Below, piece after piece: positions 28,401 through 38,385 of a DNA stretch of 64,000 nt (position 1 is its first letter; each line of letters starts with the position of its first letter). The notes beneath the pieces were generated by a model. The model did not search any database. It had not been told where the DNA came from and saw only the letters and a program-made list of their open reading frames with translations. The stretch covers positions 186,001-250,000 of the forward strand of contig NZ_SACR01000002.1 of assembly GCF_004016505.1 (NCBI RefSeq), given 5' to 3'. This DNA comes from Rubrivivax rivuli (GTDB taxonomy: Bacteria; Pseudomonadota; Gammaproteobacteria; Burkholderiales; Burkholderiaceae_C). The position numbers and the translations under genes are program-made.

Positions 28401-31400
28401 ACCTCGCAGGTGCAGGCGATGACGCTGGAGCAGCTGGCTGCCATGCAGACCGCCGACCTGGCCGCCCTGAACACGGCCCAGCTCGCAGTGCTGAACACGG
28501 CCCAGCTCGACGCGCTGAGCAGCGCCCAGGTGGCCGCGCTCACCACGCGCCAGGTGGCCTCGCTGTCGACGCTGCAACTTGCTTCGCTCGACGCCAACGA
28601 CTTCGCCGCCATGGGCACGGCGCAGTTCCGCGCCTTGACCACGGCACAGCTGGCCGCCCTCACCACGGCCCAGGCCGCGGCGATGGAAGCGGCCGACTTC
28701 GCAGCACTCACCGCCCTGCAGGTGCGGGCGCTGAGCGACGCCGCCGTCGGCGCGCTGTCCACCGCCGCACTGGCCGGCATGGGCACGCTGCAGGCCGGCG
28801 CGCTCACGAGCAGCCAGCTGGGCACGCTGAACATCGAGCAGATCGCCGCGCTGGAAACCGTCGACCTGGCTGCCATCGGCGCCCCGGTGCTCGCCACGCT
28901 GAGCTCCACGCAGGTGGAAGCCATGAGCAGCGCCCAGCTCGCCGGCCTGGGCACCCGCCAGGTGGCGGCGCTGACGGCCGCACAGTTCGCCGCCATCGAG
29001 GTGGCCGACCTGGCCGCCATGGGCACCGCGCAGTACGCGGCCATGACCACGGCGCAGATCGCCGCCATGACCGCCGACCAGGCCGCCGGCCTGCAGGCCG
29101 CCGACCTGGCCGTGCTGGGCACCGCGCAGCTGCGTGCGATGAGCACCGCCGCGCTGGCTGCCATCAGCGAAGCCGCCATTCCTTCGCTGACCACGGCGCA
29201 GGTCAAGGCCCTGAGCGACGCACAGATCGCCGCCCTCACCGGCGGCCAGGTGGCGGCGCTGGAAACGGCCGACCTGCGTGCGCTCAGCACCGCCCAGATC
29301 CAGCTGCTGAGCACGGCGCAGATCGAGGCCCTGTCCAGCACCCAGGTGGGTTCGCTGAGCACGGCCCAGCTGGCCGCGCTGACGACGGCCCAGTTCGCCG
29401 CGCTCGACGCCGCCGACCAGGCGGCCCTGGGCAGCGCGCAGTACTTCTCGCTGAGCACCGCCCAGATCGCCGCGATGACGGCCGAACAGGCCGGCGCGCT
29501 GAGCACCGAAGTGCTGGCCTCGCTGACCACGGCCCAGGTGCGCGCCTTCAGCACCGAGGCCCTGGCGGGCCTGGGCAGCGCCTCGGTGCAGGCCCTCACC
29601 ACGGCCCAGGTGGCCGCGCTGGGCACCGCCCAGGTGCTGGGCCTCGGCGCCAACGTGCTGACCGCGCTGCAGACCGTCGACCTGGCCGCGATGACCACCG
29701 AACAGGTGGGCGCCTTCGCCGCCGAGCAGCTGAACCAGTTCAGCAGCACGCAGCTCGGTGCGCTCACCTCGCGCCAGGTGGCCGCGCTGACCACCACGCA
29801 GATCGCCGGCCTGGAAGCCAGCAACCTGGCCACCATGACGACGGCGCAGTACGCCGCGCTCACCACCGCCCAGCTCGCGGTGCTGAGCACCGAGCAGGCT
29901 GCCGCGCTGGAAGCCGCCGACGTGGCCGCGCTGAGCGTGACCCAGGTGCGGGCGCTGACGCCTGACACCGTGGGCGCACTCTCGGCCGCCGCCGTGACCG
30001 CGCTGACCACGGCCCAGGCCGCCGCGCTGAGCGTGGGCCAGGTCGCCTCGCTCGCCTCGGGCAACCTGAGCGCGCTGGAGACCGTCGACCTCGTCAAGCT
30101 GGGCAGCGCCCAGATCAACGCCCTGGGCGCCGAAGGCCTGACGCTGCTGAGCAGCGCCCAGCTCGCGGCGCTGAGCACCAGCCAGGTGTCCACCATCGAC
30201 GCCGGCCTGCTGGCCACGCTGAGCACCGACACGCTGAACACCCTGACCACCGCCCAGTTCGCCGCGCTCACGGCCAACCAGCTCACGGCCCTGACCGAAG
30301 ACCAGGTGAGCAGCCTGCAGACGGTTGACCTGCGGGCGCTGGGCAGCACGCAGCTGCGCTCGCTGACCGACAGCCAGGTCACCGCGCTGACGGCGGTGCA
30401 GGTGGCTGCGCTCACCACCGCCCAGGTGGCCGCGCTGACGACCAACCAGCTCGCCGCGCTGGACATCGCCGACTTCACCGGCATGGGCACGGCCCAGTTC
30501 CAGGCCCTGACCACCGCCCAGATGGCCAGCCTGAGCGCCGACCAGCTGTCCGCGATGGACACGGTCGACCTCTCGGTGCTGACCAGCGCCCAACTGCGGG
30601 CCATCACGCCGGAAGTCATCGCCTCGCTGACGGGCGACGGCATCAAGGCCCTGACCTCTGCCCAGGTGCCGGTGCTGACCACGGCCCAGATCGCCGCGCT
30701 GGACGCTGCCGCTCTGGCCTCGATGGACACCGCCGACGTGGCCCTGCTCGGCACGGTCCAGATCGCCGCGCTGCGCGGTGAGCAGCTGGCCGCGCTGAGC
30801 ACGGCACAGATCAACGCGCTGACCACGGGTCAGGCCGCCGCGCTGACCACGACGCAGATCTCCGAGCTGAGCGTGACCGGCCTGAACTCGCTGGGCACGG
30901 CGCAGTTCCAGGCCCTCACCACGCGCCAGATCTCGGCGCTGACGGTGGACCAGATCGCCAACCTGGAGACGGCCGACCTCGCCGCCCTGGGCTCGGCCCA
31001 GCTGCGTGCGCTCAGCGCCGAACAGCTGGCCGCGCTGACCACCGGCGGCATCGCTGCCATGGGCACCGCGCAGATCGCGGCGCTCAGCACGCTGCAGATC
31101 ACGCAGCTGGAAGCCGACGACGTGGCGGCCCTGACGGCCGGCCAGCTCACCGGCATGACGGCGGCCCAGGTGGGCGCCCTCACCGACGCACAGGCCGCGC
31201 TGCTGACCTCGGCCGACCTCGCCGCCTTCGGCACCACGACCATCGCCTCGCTGAACACCGCGGCCATCGCCGCGCTGACCACGGCGGCCGTGGCCGGCCT
31301 CACCGCCGCGCAAGTGCCGCTGCTGACCTCGACGCAGATCGCCGCCCTGGAGCCGGCCGTGCTGGCCGCCTTCAACAGCACGCAGATCCAGGCGCTGAGC

Positions 31401-34400
31401 ACGGCGCAGATCGCCCGCCTGACCGAAGACCAGGTGGCCAACCTGGAAACGGCCGACGTGATCGCGCTGACGACCACGCAGGTGCAGGCCCTGGGCACCG
31501 CGGCGATCGCCGCGCTGACCGCAGCCGGCGCCGCCGCGCTGCTGACCGAACAGGTGCAGGCCCTGAGCACGGCGCAGTTCGCCGCCATCGAGGCCGGTGA
31601 CCTGAGCGCCATGACCAGCACCCAGCTGCAGGCCATCACCACCACCCAGCTGCCGGCACTGACGGCCAGCCAGGCCGGTGCGCTGGACAGCACCGACGTG
31701 GGCTTCCTCTCGGCCACGCAGGTGGCCGCCATCGGCACGGCCGCGGTGGCCGCGCTGAGCACCGCCGTGATCAACGGCATGAGCACCGAACAGGTGGCCG
31801 CGCTGACCTCGGCGCAGCTGCGCGCCCTGACGGCGGCGCAGGTGCAGGCCATCGCGACCGAAGACCTCAACGCCATGGGCAGCGCCCAGGTGGCCGCCCT
31901 GACCACGGTGCAGATCGCCGACCTCACCACCGCCCAGCTCGCGGCCCTGGACAACACCCGCCTGGGCTTCCTGAGCACCGGCCAGCTGCGCGCCCTGAGC
32001 TCGGCCGACATCGCCGCGCTCACCTCCACCCAGGTGCCGGCCCTGAGCGCCACGCAAGTGGCCAGCCTGAGCGCGACGCAGATCGTGGGCCTGGACACGG
32101 TGGACATCGCCCAGATGGGCACGGCCCAGATCGAGGCCCTGAACACGGCCGCCATCGGCGCGCTGACCCAGGCCCAGTTCGAGGCCCTGAGCACGGCGCA
32201 GGCCGCGGTGCTGACGGCCGCACAGCTGCGTGCCATCCCCACCGCCACCCTGGTGGCCATGGCCACGGAAGACCTGAACGCGCTGAGCCCGACGCAGTTC
32301 GCCGCGCTGTCCACCACCCAGGTGGCAGCCCTCACGACGGCGCAGCTGTCCAACCTCACCGACACGCTGCTGGGCAGCATGGGCACGGCCCAGCTGGCCG
32401 CCATCGACCCCACCCGCCTGCAGTCGCTGGGCACGTCCGAGTTCGCAGCGCTCAGCGCGGCGCAGCTTGGCGGCCTGACCACGGCCCAGGTGCAGGCGAT
32501 GCAGACCGAGGACCTGGCTTCGCTGAGCGACCTGCAACTGCGCGGCATCAGCACCGCCGGCATTGCAGCGCTGAGCTCGGCCCAGCTGCAGGCCCTGGCC
32601 ACGAACCAGATCCCGGGCCTCACCACGGCCCAGCTGCGCGCCATCAGCAACGCCAACTTTGCGCTGCTGGAGACCGCTGACCTGACCCAGCTGAGCCAGA
32701 GCCAGATCGCCGGCCTGAGCACCGCCCAGGTGGCCGCGCTGACGACCGACCAGCTCACCACGCTGACCGACAGCCAGCTGAGCTACCTCACCACGGCGCA
32801 GGTGGCGGGCCTGGATTCTTCCAAGCTCAACACCCTGAGCACGGCCCAGTTCCAGGTGCTGACCACGGCCCAGATCGCTGCGCTGGGCACCGCCCAGGTG
32901 GCCGCGCTCGACACCGTCGACCTCGCCGCGCTCACCACCGACCAGGTGCGTGCGCTCGACACGGAAGACATCGTCGCGCTGTCGGCCGGCCAGCTGCAGG
33001 CCCTGGGCACGGCCCAGGTGGCGGCACTGCGCACCAACCAGATCACGGCCATCCAGACCTCTGACCTGGCGGTGATGCAGACCGAGGACATCGCCGCGCT
33101 GGGCACGGCCCAGGTGCGGGCGCTGACGGCCGGCCAGGTGGCCGCGCTGAGCGACTCGCAGCTCACCAACATGGGCACGGCCCAGTTGGCAGCCATCGGC
33201 TCGGCGCAGATCGCCTCGATAGGCACCGCCACGCTGAACGCGCTGAGCTCCACGCAGTTCCAGGCCCTGACCACGGCGCAGCTCGGCCAGCTGAGCACCG
33301 CGCAGGTGAGCAACCTGCAGACGGAGGACCTGGCGGCGCTGAGCAGCTCGCAGATCCGCGGCTTCAGCACGGCCGGCATCAACGCCCTGTCGGGCGCCGG
33401 GCTCACCGCACTGAGCAGCGCCCAGGTGATGGCACTGAGCACGCAGCAGGTGCGTGCCCTGGCCACGGCCAACATCACCGCCCTGGAAACCGCCGACCTG
33501 GCCGCGATGAGCGTCACCCAGGTGGCCGCCTTCAACGTCGACCAGCTCGGCGCCATGACGGCCGGCCAGTTCGCCGCCATGACCACCCGCCAGGTGGCCG
33601 GGCTGAGCGTCGGGCAGATCGGCGGCATCAGTGCCGGCGACCTGGCGCAGTTCACCACCGCGCAGTTCGTGGCGATGACCGCCGCACAGATCGGCGCCAT
33701 CAGCTCGGCCCAGGCGGCCGGCTTCGAGACGGCCGACCTGGCGGTGCTGAGCACGGCGCAGATCCGCTCGCTGGGCACGGCGGCCATGGCGGCGCTGAGC
33801 ACGGCCTCGATCCAGGCCCTGACCACGGCGCAGGCCGCGGCGCTGACCACCGCCCAGGTGTTTGCGCTGGAGACGGCCGACGTCGCGGTGCTGGAGAACG
33901 CCGACCTGGCCGCGATGAGCGCCACCCAGGTGGCCGCCTTCGGCACGGCGCAGATCGACGCGCTGACCGGCAGCCAGCTGGCTGCGCTGACCACCGCCCA
34001 GGTGGCCGCACTCACCGTCACGCAACTGACGGCGCTGACCGGCGCGGACCTGTCGAACTTCAGCTCGGCGCAGATCGCGGCCATGAGCACGGCCCAGGTC
34101 AACAGCCTGAGCACGGCGCAGATCTCCACGCTGGCCGTGGCCGACATCGCGGCCATGACCACGGCCCAGATCCGCGGCCTGGGCACGGCGGCCATCGAAG
34201 CCCTGACCACCGCCCAGGTGGCCGGCCTGACCACCGCACAGGTGGCCGCGCTGAGCACCCAGCAGGTGGTGGCGATCGAGACGGCTGACCTGGTGCAGAT
34301 GGAGAACGCCGACCTGCAGGCCTTCACGACGGCGCAGATCGCGGCGCTGACCACGGCACAGATCGAAGCGCTGACCAACGCACAGCTCGGCCAGCTCACC

Positions 34401-35420
34401 ACCACGCAGGTGGCGGCGCTGACCCTGGAACAGCTGGAAACCTTCGACACCGCCGAGATCGCCGCCTTCAGCACGCAGCAGTTCGCGGCGCTGACCACGG
34501 CGCAGATCGTGGCCCTGAGCACCGCGCAGATCGCAGGCCTGGAGACCCAGGACATCGTGGCCCTGACCACGGCCCAGGCCCGCGCCCTGACCGAGGAGCA
34601 GATCGTCGCGCTGACCACCACGCAGGTGGTGGCCTTCGAGACGCAGGACCTCGGCGCCATGACCATGACGCAGTACAACGCCTTCGAGGGCGAGGACTTC
34701 GGGGCCATGAGCACGGCGCAGTTCTTCGCGCTGCAGGCGGTGACCCCGATCGTGCTGGACCTCAACGGCGACGGCGTGCAGACCCTCTCGGCCGCCGAAG
34801 GCGTGAACTTCGACCTCACCGGCACGGGCACGGCCTCGAAGGTGGGCTGGGCCAGCGCGCAGGACGGCCTGCTGGTGCGCGACCTCAACGGCGACGGTGT
34901 CATCAACGACGGCACCGAGCTCTTCGGCGGCGCCACGCAGCTGGCCAACGGGCAGCGTGCGGGTGACGGCTACCGCGCCATGGCCGCGCTGGACAGCAAC
35001 GGCGACGGCAAGCTCAGCGCCGCCGACGATGCCTTCGGCGAACTGAAGCTGTGGGTGGACGCCGACAGCGACGGTGTCACCGACGCCGGCGAACTGAAGG
35101 GCCTGCTGGAGATGGGCGTGGCCGAGCTGAACCTCGACTACACCAAGACCAGCGACCTCAACGCCGGCAACCTGATGGGCCTGGTGGGCAACTACACCAA
35201 GACCGACGGCACGCAGGCGGCGATGGTGGACGTGTGGTTCGCCAAGGAAGCGGCCACGCCGACGGCGGCCGAACTGCTCAGCGGCCCTGCCGCCGAGCTG
35301 CTGGGCAGCGACGCGGGCCACACCCCGGCCGCAGCCACGGCGGGTGGCGTCGGTGGCCTGGTGATGAACCGCGGCGCGCTCGACGACGAGCTGCTGCGCA
35401 GCCAGGTGCCGCTGATCTGA
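22482..35420 (+). CDS. Giant octapeptide-repeat protein with C-terminal calcium-loop domain
   Basis: A 4312-residue protein. After the eight residues MASNIPNF it consists, to residue about 4086, of roughly 510 tandem eight-residue units with the pattern [TSGED]-[TS]-x-[QD]-[IVL]-x-A-[LMF], for example TTAQVAAL, with only a few units of altered length. No cysteine was seen, and tryptophan and lysine are rare. The end (about 4088-4240) has four DxNxDG-like loops near residues 4093, 4134, 4171 and 4193, of the kind found in large RTX-type secreted proteins. A final low-complexity tail follows. There is no N-terminal signal peptide and no RTX GGxGxD array. Export by a type I system and a surface role are inferences. 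Upstream sigma-28-like promoters suggest expression with flagellar genes. AAAGGA lies before the ATG. I do not recognise a characterised homologue. Confidence 0.9.
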   Translation: MASNIPNFTPAQIAVMTTEQIAALTTEDWAAFSTAQVAALTTAQMPAIAVAGLRVFTAAQIAAIDAPDVTQFTATQVQALSTTQVQAFTTQQINALASQQVAALTTGQIASMQTVDIAAISTNAVSALTASQIAALGTAGVVALDTAQIGSLSTGAVRALSSAQLVAMSEADFTAMTSAQIASLTSTQLRALGTADIQAISSGDIAALGTTGLSALSSAQFGALTTQQISALSTQQIAGLGTTQIRQLTSAQLAALGTDDIAALSSAQIQALSTAAIPGLGDDAIAALRTSQIAALSSAQIRAIATASIDALETADLAAMTTAQLAGFSGPQAAALETADLAVLGTAQIRALGTAAIDALTTAQIESLTPAQVAAMTTAQLARLDTITEAQLAALTTTQVASLGAAYGTSLTTAEIAAMSTASLRLLSTGAISGLESADINVLSSDQLNALSLAQLGAINTAALAGLSTDDIVGLGTSRISALTSTQLGAFTTAQLNALTTAQVRALNGVQMDGLSADDLDALATERLAALTSAQLATLSSAQAVGLTTDIGVLTSTQINGLSSAAIAALGTALASDDIVTLSAGPMAGITTAQFAQLGTAAIAALGVPQIRALSTAVIGSLDGTEVGALTSAQVAALSAGQVTALGANVNELNGDLAALSAAQVAALTTAQVAGLTADFAQLGSTQVAGLTREHIVALGNNIGLLSTAQFAALTPSQLGALTTTQVTNLSGADLGALDSRQIGALSTQAVAAMGTDQLNSLTTAQVQGLTVGHFTAMGTADFAAFESADLAALTASQMRGLSTAMLAALSTQQATYFGSAQLAALSSAQLGALFADNAGSTIDLSGLSPTQIGGLSAAGIAALTTAQVAGLSTAQLAGMSTAQVRALETEDLAVLTTAKLTAFTSAQIGAMTTEQIDTFDTAELAALTSTQIPGLSSAQIASLTPERLNALSTLQFSVMSSGQIARLSTEQAASLQTEDLAAISSAAIRGLSSSAITAMSAETLGALKTEQVAALSTQQVRAIDAEDLAALPTAKLAALGTAQVASLTTTQIEALSGAQLAALDPTRIAALTTAQLRAIAADELAGLGTAAFAAMATTQIASFTTDQAVAMQTADLAVLSSNQVRAFSTAALAALNADQVAALGKDLGTAQMAALTTTQLRALDADDFTAFSSAQIGQLSSSQLRTLSSAQLEALSPEQLAGLSTLQISQLTTAQVAAMEAGDLASLTSAQYAGFTSAQIAALTTAQAVALEAADLAALASDRYAALSTANIAALDGGQIAALTSSQAAALSSAQLRAIDADDLAGVTTLALSALDGDQVLALSSAQLAALSADQLAALSTAQVSGLSTAQIAGMSPDQLNALSAAQFAKLTTAQVAAITAEQMGQLEAADFAALTPTQIRALSPTQIAAVTGETMLSLTTEQAAALSTAQVRAIEPAVLAQLETADLAALGTAQVAALADTQINALTADQLAALGTAQVRALTVAQLGLLSADDIASLTPTQIGALTTAQVAALTPAQVAAMEAADVAAMSTLQIAALSPTNVAALSADGISGLTTAQAAALTTAQVAVLETGDLALMSSANLRALGTAQVRALSEAQLDALGATSLATLTTTQVAALTTEQIADIDAGNLSALGTEHFAAMGTAQVAAITAAQAAGMDAADVTALGAARFAALGTAAVAALEGVHIAALSTAQAQAMTSDQAAAIDTDSLGSLTTANLVLLNTAAVKALSTAQLDVFDADQIAALTTAQVAALTAGQVASLTPTDLAAMTTEQFRAMGTAQIAAITTAQAAELQAADVTALTTTQLAALGANRVAQLSVAAIQGLSTAQVASLGTAQVAALTAEQIAGMETADVAALTTAQLGALSSAQFAAFTSAQLGAISSGQVNGWTPAQIAGMTPENLAALSSTQFQSLGTAEIAAITSTQAPVLETVDIAALSTAQIRALTTAAFAALTADGIAALTTAQAAALQTSQVQAMTLEQLAAMQTADLAALNTAQLAVLNTAQLDALSSAQVAALTTRQVASLSTLQLASLDANDFAAMGTAQFRALTTAQLAALTTAQAAAMEAADFAALTALQVRALSDAAVGALSTAALAGMGTLQAGALTSSQLGTLNIEQIAALETVDLAAIGAPVLATLSSTQVEAMSSAQLAGLGTRQVAALTAAQFAAIEVADLAAMGTAQYAAMTTAQIAAMTADQAAGLQAADLAVLGTAQLRAMSTAALAAISEAAIPSLTTAQVKALSDAQIAALTGGQVAALETADLRALSTAQIQLLSTAQIEALSSTQVGSLSTAQLAALTTAQFAALDAADQAALGSAQYFSLSTAQIAAMTAEQAGALSTEVLASLTTAQVRAFSTEALAGLGSASVQALTTAQVAALGTAQVLGLGANVLTALQTVDLAAMTTEQVGAFAAEQLNQFSSTQLGALTSRQVAALTTTQIAGLEASNLATMTTAQYAALTTAQLAVLSTEQAAALEAADVAALSVTQVRALTPDTVGALSAAAVTALTTAQAAALSVGQVASLASGNLSALETVDLVKLGSAQINALGAEGLTLLSSAQLAALSTSQVSTIDAGLLATLSTDTLNTLTTAQFAALTANQLTALTEDQVSSLQTVDLRALGSTQLRSLTDSQVTALTAVQVAALTTAQVAALTTNQLAALDIADFTGMGTAQFQALTTAQMASLSADQLSAMDTVDLSVLTSAQLRAITPEVIASLTGDGIKALTSAQVPVLTTAQIAALDAAALASMDTADVALLGTVQIAALRGEQLAALSTAQINALTTGQAAALTTTQISELSVTGLNSLGTAQFQALTTRQISALTVDQIANLETADLAALGSAQLRALSAEQLAALTTGGIAAMGTAQIAALSTLQITQLEADDVAALTAGQLTGMTAAQVGALTDAQAALLTSADLAAFGTTTIASLNTAAIAALTTAAVAGLTAAQVPLLTSTQIAALEPAVLAAFNSTQIQALSTAQIARLTEDQVANLETADVIALTTTQVQALGTAAIAALTAAGAAALLTEQVQALSTAQFAAIEAGDLSAMTSTQLQAITTTQLPALTASQAGALDSTDVGFLSATQVAAIGTAAVAALSTAVINGMSTEQVAALTSAQLRALTAAQVQAIATEDLNAMGSAQVAALTTVQIADLTTAQLAALDNTRLGFLSTGQLRALSSADIAALTSTQVPALSATQVASLSATQIVGLDTVDIAQMGTAQIEALNTAAIGALTQAQFEALSTAQAAVLTAAQLRAIPTATLVAMATEDLNALSPTQFAALSTTQVAALTTAQLSNLTDTLLGSMGTAQLAAIDPTRLQSLGTSEFAALSAAQLGGLTTAQVQAMQTEDLASLSDLQLRGISTAGIAALSSAQLQALATNQIPGLTTAQLRAISNANFALLETADLTQLSQSQIAGLSTAQVAALTTDQLTTLTDSQLSYLTTAQVAGLDSSKLNTLSTAQFQVLTTAQIAALGTAQVAALDTVDLAALTTDQVRALDTEDIVALSAGQLQALGTAQVAALRTNQITAIQTSDLAVMQTEDIAALGTAQVRALTAGQVAALSDSQLTNMGTAQLAAIGSAQIASIGTATLNALSSTQFQALTTAQLGQLSTAQVSNLQTEDLAALSSSQIRGFSTAGINALSGAGLTALSSAQVMALSTQQVRALATANITALETADLAAMSVTQVAAFNVDQLGAMTAGQFAAMTTRQVAGLSVGQIGGISAGDLAQFTTAQFVAMTAAQIGAISSAQAAGFETADLAVLSTAQIRSLGTAAMAALSTASIQALTTAQAAALTTAQVFALETADVAVLENADLAAMSATQVAAFGTAQIDALTGSQLAALTTAQVAALTVTQLTALTGADLSNFSSAQIAAMSTAQVNSLSTAQISTLAVADIAAMTTAQIRGLGTAAIEALTTAQVAGLTTAQVAALSTQQVVAIETADLVQMENADLQAFTTAQIAALTTAQIEALTNAQLGQLTTTQVAALTLEQLETFDTAEIAAFSTQQFAALTTAQIVALSTAQIAGLETQDIVALTTAQARALTEEQIVALTTTQVVAFETQDLGAMTMTQYNAFEGEDFGAMSTAQFFALQAVTPIVLDLNGDGVQTLSAAEGVNFDLTGTGTASKVGWASAQDGLLVRDLNGDGVINDGTELFGGATQLANGQRAGDGYRAMAALDSNGDGKLSAADDAFGELKLWVDADSDGVTDAGELKGLLEMGVAELNLDYTKTSDLNAGNLMGLVGNYTKTDGTQAAMVDVWFAKEAATPTAAELLSGPAAELLGSDAGHTPAAATAGGVGGLVMNRGALDDELLRSQVPLI
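22506..34739 (+). repeat. About 510 tandem 24-bp (octapeptide) repeats
   Basis: Within the giant gene, codons 9 to 4086 form an almost unbroken in-frame series of 24-base units. The 12,234 bases correspond to 509.75 units, with exceptions such as seven-residue units near codons 550 and 695 and a longer insertion near codon 840. Units vary at the DNA level, mainly in codon third positions and at protein positions 1, 3 and 6. The array therefore looks old and maintained at protein level rather than a recent slippage product. Confidence 0.9.
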
Positions 35421-35466
35421 GGCTGAAGCGGCGTGCCCTTCGCGGGGCACACCGCCGGCTTCAGCC
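35421..35466. terminator. Hairpin after the giant repeat gene
   Basis: The sequence starting immediately after the stop codon folds back with its first nine bases (35421-35429) pairing to 35458-35466 and a GTGCCC/GGGCAC inner stem. Three bases bulge in the right arm. There is no T-run. It lies between convergent genes. Confidence 0.6.
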
Positions 35467-35507
35467 ACCGCAGCGCCGGTGCCCGTGCAGGGCCCGGCGC
35501 TGCGGTG
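35466..35507. terminator. Second hairpin between convergent genes
   Basis: A perfect 14-bp stem (35466-35479 with 35494-35507), extendable by further G-C pairs toward the loop, followed on the plus strand by CTTTC. With the adjacent hairpin it separates the giant gene from the convergent tungstate-binding protein gene and probably works in both directions. Confidence 0.65.
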
Positions 35508-35524
35508 CTTTCACGAGGCCGTTG

Positions 35525-36355
35525 TCACCGGGCGTTCGGGAAGAAGAGCTGCTCGCCGCCGATCTTGTAGCCGGCGATGGTCGCCTGGCCGGCCGGCGAA
35601 ACCAGCCAGTCCACGAAGCCTTGCGCGAGTTCGGTCTTCACGTGCGGATGCCGGGCGGGGTTGACCACCATCACGCCGTATTGGTTGAAGAGGCGCGGGT
35701 CGCCTTGCACCAGCACCGCCAGTTCGCCGCGATTCCTGAAGTTCAGCCAGGTGCCGCGGTCGGCCAGCACGTAGCCGTTCATGGACGAGGCCATGTTCAG
35801 CGCAGGGCCCATGCCGCAGCCGCATTCGCGGTAGCCGGCGGGCCTGGTGGCGGCCACATCGATGCCGGCGCCCTTCCAGTAGCGCAACTCGGCGGCGTGG
35901 GTGCCGCTCTTGTCGCCGCGCGAGACGAAGGGCTGCGGCGTGGCGGCGAGCTTCTTGAGCGCTGCAGCGATGTCCAGGCCGCGCGTGCCGGCAGGGTCGG
36001 CCTTGGGGCCGATGAGCACGAAGTCGTTGTACATGACCGGCAGGCGCTTCAAGCCGAAGCCTTCGGCCACGAACTTCTCTTCGGCCGCCTGGTCGTGCAC
36101 GAAGACGACATCGGCGTCGCCACGCCGCGCGCTGTCCAGCGCCTGGCCGGTGCCCAGGGCCACCACGCGCACGCTCACGCCGCTGGCCTGCTTGTACAGG
36201 GGCAGCAGGTGGCCGAAGAGGCCCGACTGCTCGGTGGACGTGGTGCTGGCCACGACGATGAACTTGTCCTGCGCCTGGGCGACGCCGACGGCGCCAGACA
36301 AGGCCAGCACGGCCGTGCCGGCGATCAGGGACCAGAGACTTCTGCGGGTGCGCAT
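35525..36355 (-). CDS. tupA: Tungstate-binding periplasmic protein (TupA-like), without its permease genes
   Basis: A 276-residue substrate-binding protein. The signal peptide ends near VAQAQ, and the mature protein starts with VVASTTSTEQSGL, holding the TTST oxyanion motif of TupA proteins, with TGQAL and GDADVVFVHD following. ECGCGMGPALNMA is also typical of the family. TupA binds tungstate, and in some cases molybdate, for an ABC importer. The ATG at 36355 is preferred because it gives a proper signal peptide; an in-frame start at 36409 adds 18 residues. TupB and TupC genes normally follow tupA, but here the gene ends at the strong hairpins facing the giant gene. Either the partners are elsewhere or this is an orphan. 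Confidence 0.85.
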   Translation of the reverse strand: MRTRRSLWSLIAGTAVLALSGAVGVAQAQDKFIVVASTTSTEQSGLFGHLLPLYKQASGVSVRVVALGTGQALDSARRGDADVVFVHDQAAEEKFVAEGFGLKRLPVMYNDFVLIGPKADPAGTRGLDIAAALKKLAATPQPFVSRGDKSGTHAAELRYWKGAGIDVAATRPAGYRECGCGMGPALNMASSMNGYVLADRGTWLNFRNRGELAVLVQGDPRLFNQYGVMVVNPARHPHVKTELAQGFVDWLVSPAGQATIAGYKIGGEQLFFPNAR

Positions 36356-36455
36356 GGCAAGAGGCCCGACGCGGGCGTGATGGAACCAGCCCGCGATTCT
36401 TCCCAGCACCCGCGTGCTGCGCGATATGTTCAGCCGCGCATAGGCGGCCGCCGCC

Positions 36456-38381
<1,926 letters not shown>

Positions 38382-38385
<4 letters not shown>

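Noticed and set aside
22506..34739. Regular short repeats that could be scored as a CRISPR array.
   Set aside because: The 24-base units are contiguous, in frame and coding, with no unique spacers and no cas genes nearby.
22224..35468. A stop-free reading frame of more than 4400 codons on the strand opposite the giant repeat gene, plus several shorter ones.
   Set aside because: It mirrors the 24-base repeat and the strong GC codon bias of the sense gene. Its translation is a low-complexity Gly/Arg/His/Gln mixture without domains, and no start site or promoter is visible.
36422..36446. A possible ModE-like operator (TATG and CATA arms) upstream of the tupA-like gene.
   Set aside because: The arms do not align without a gap and the TATATA core of ModE sites is missing.
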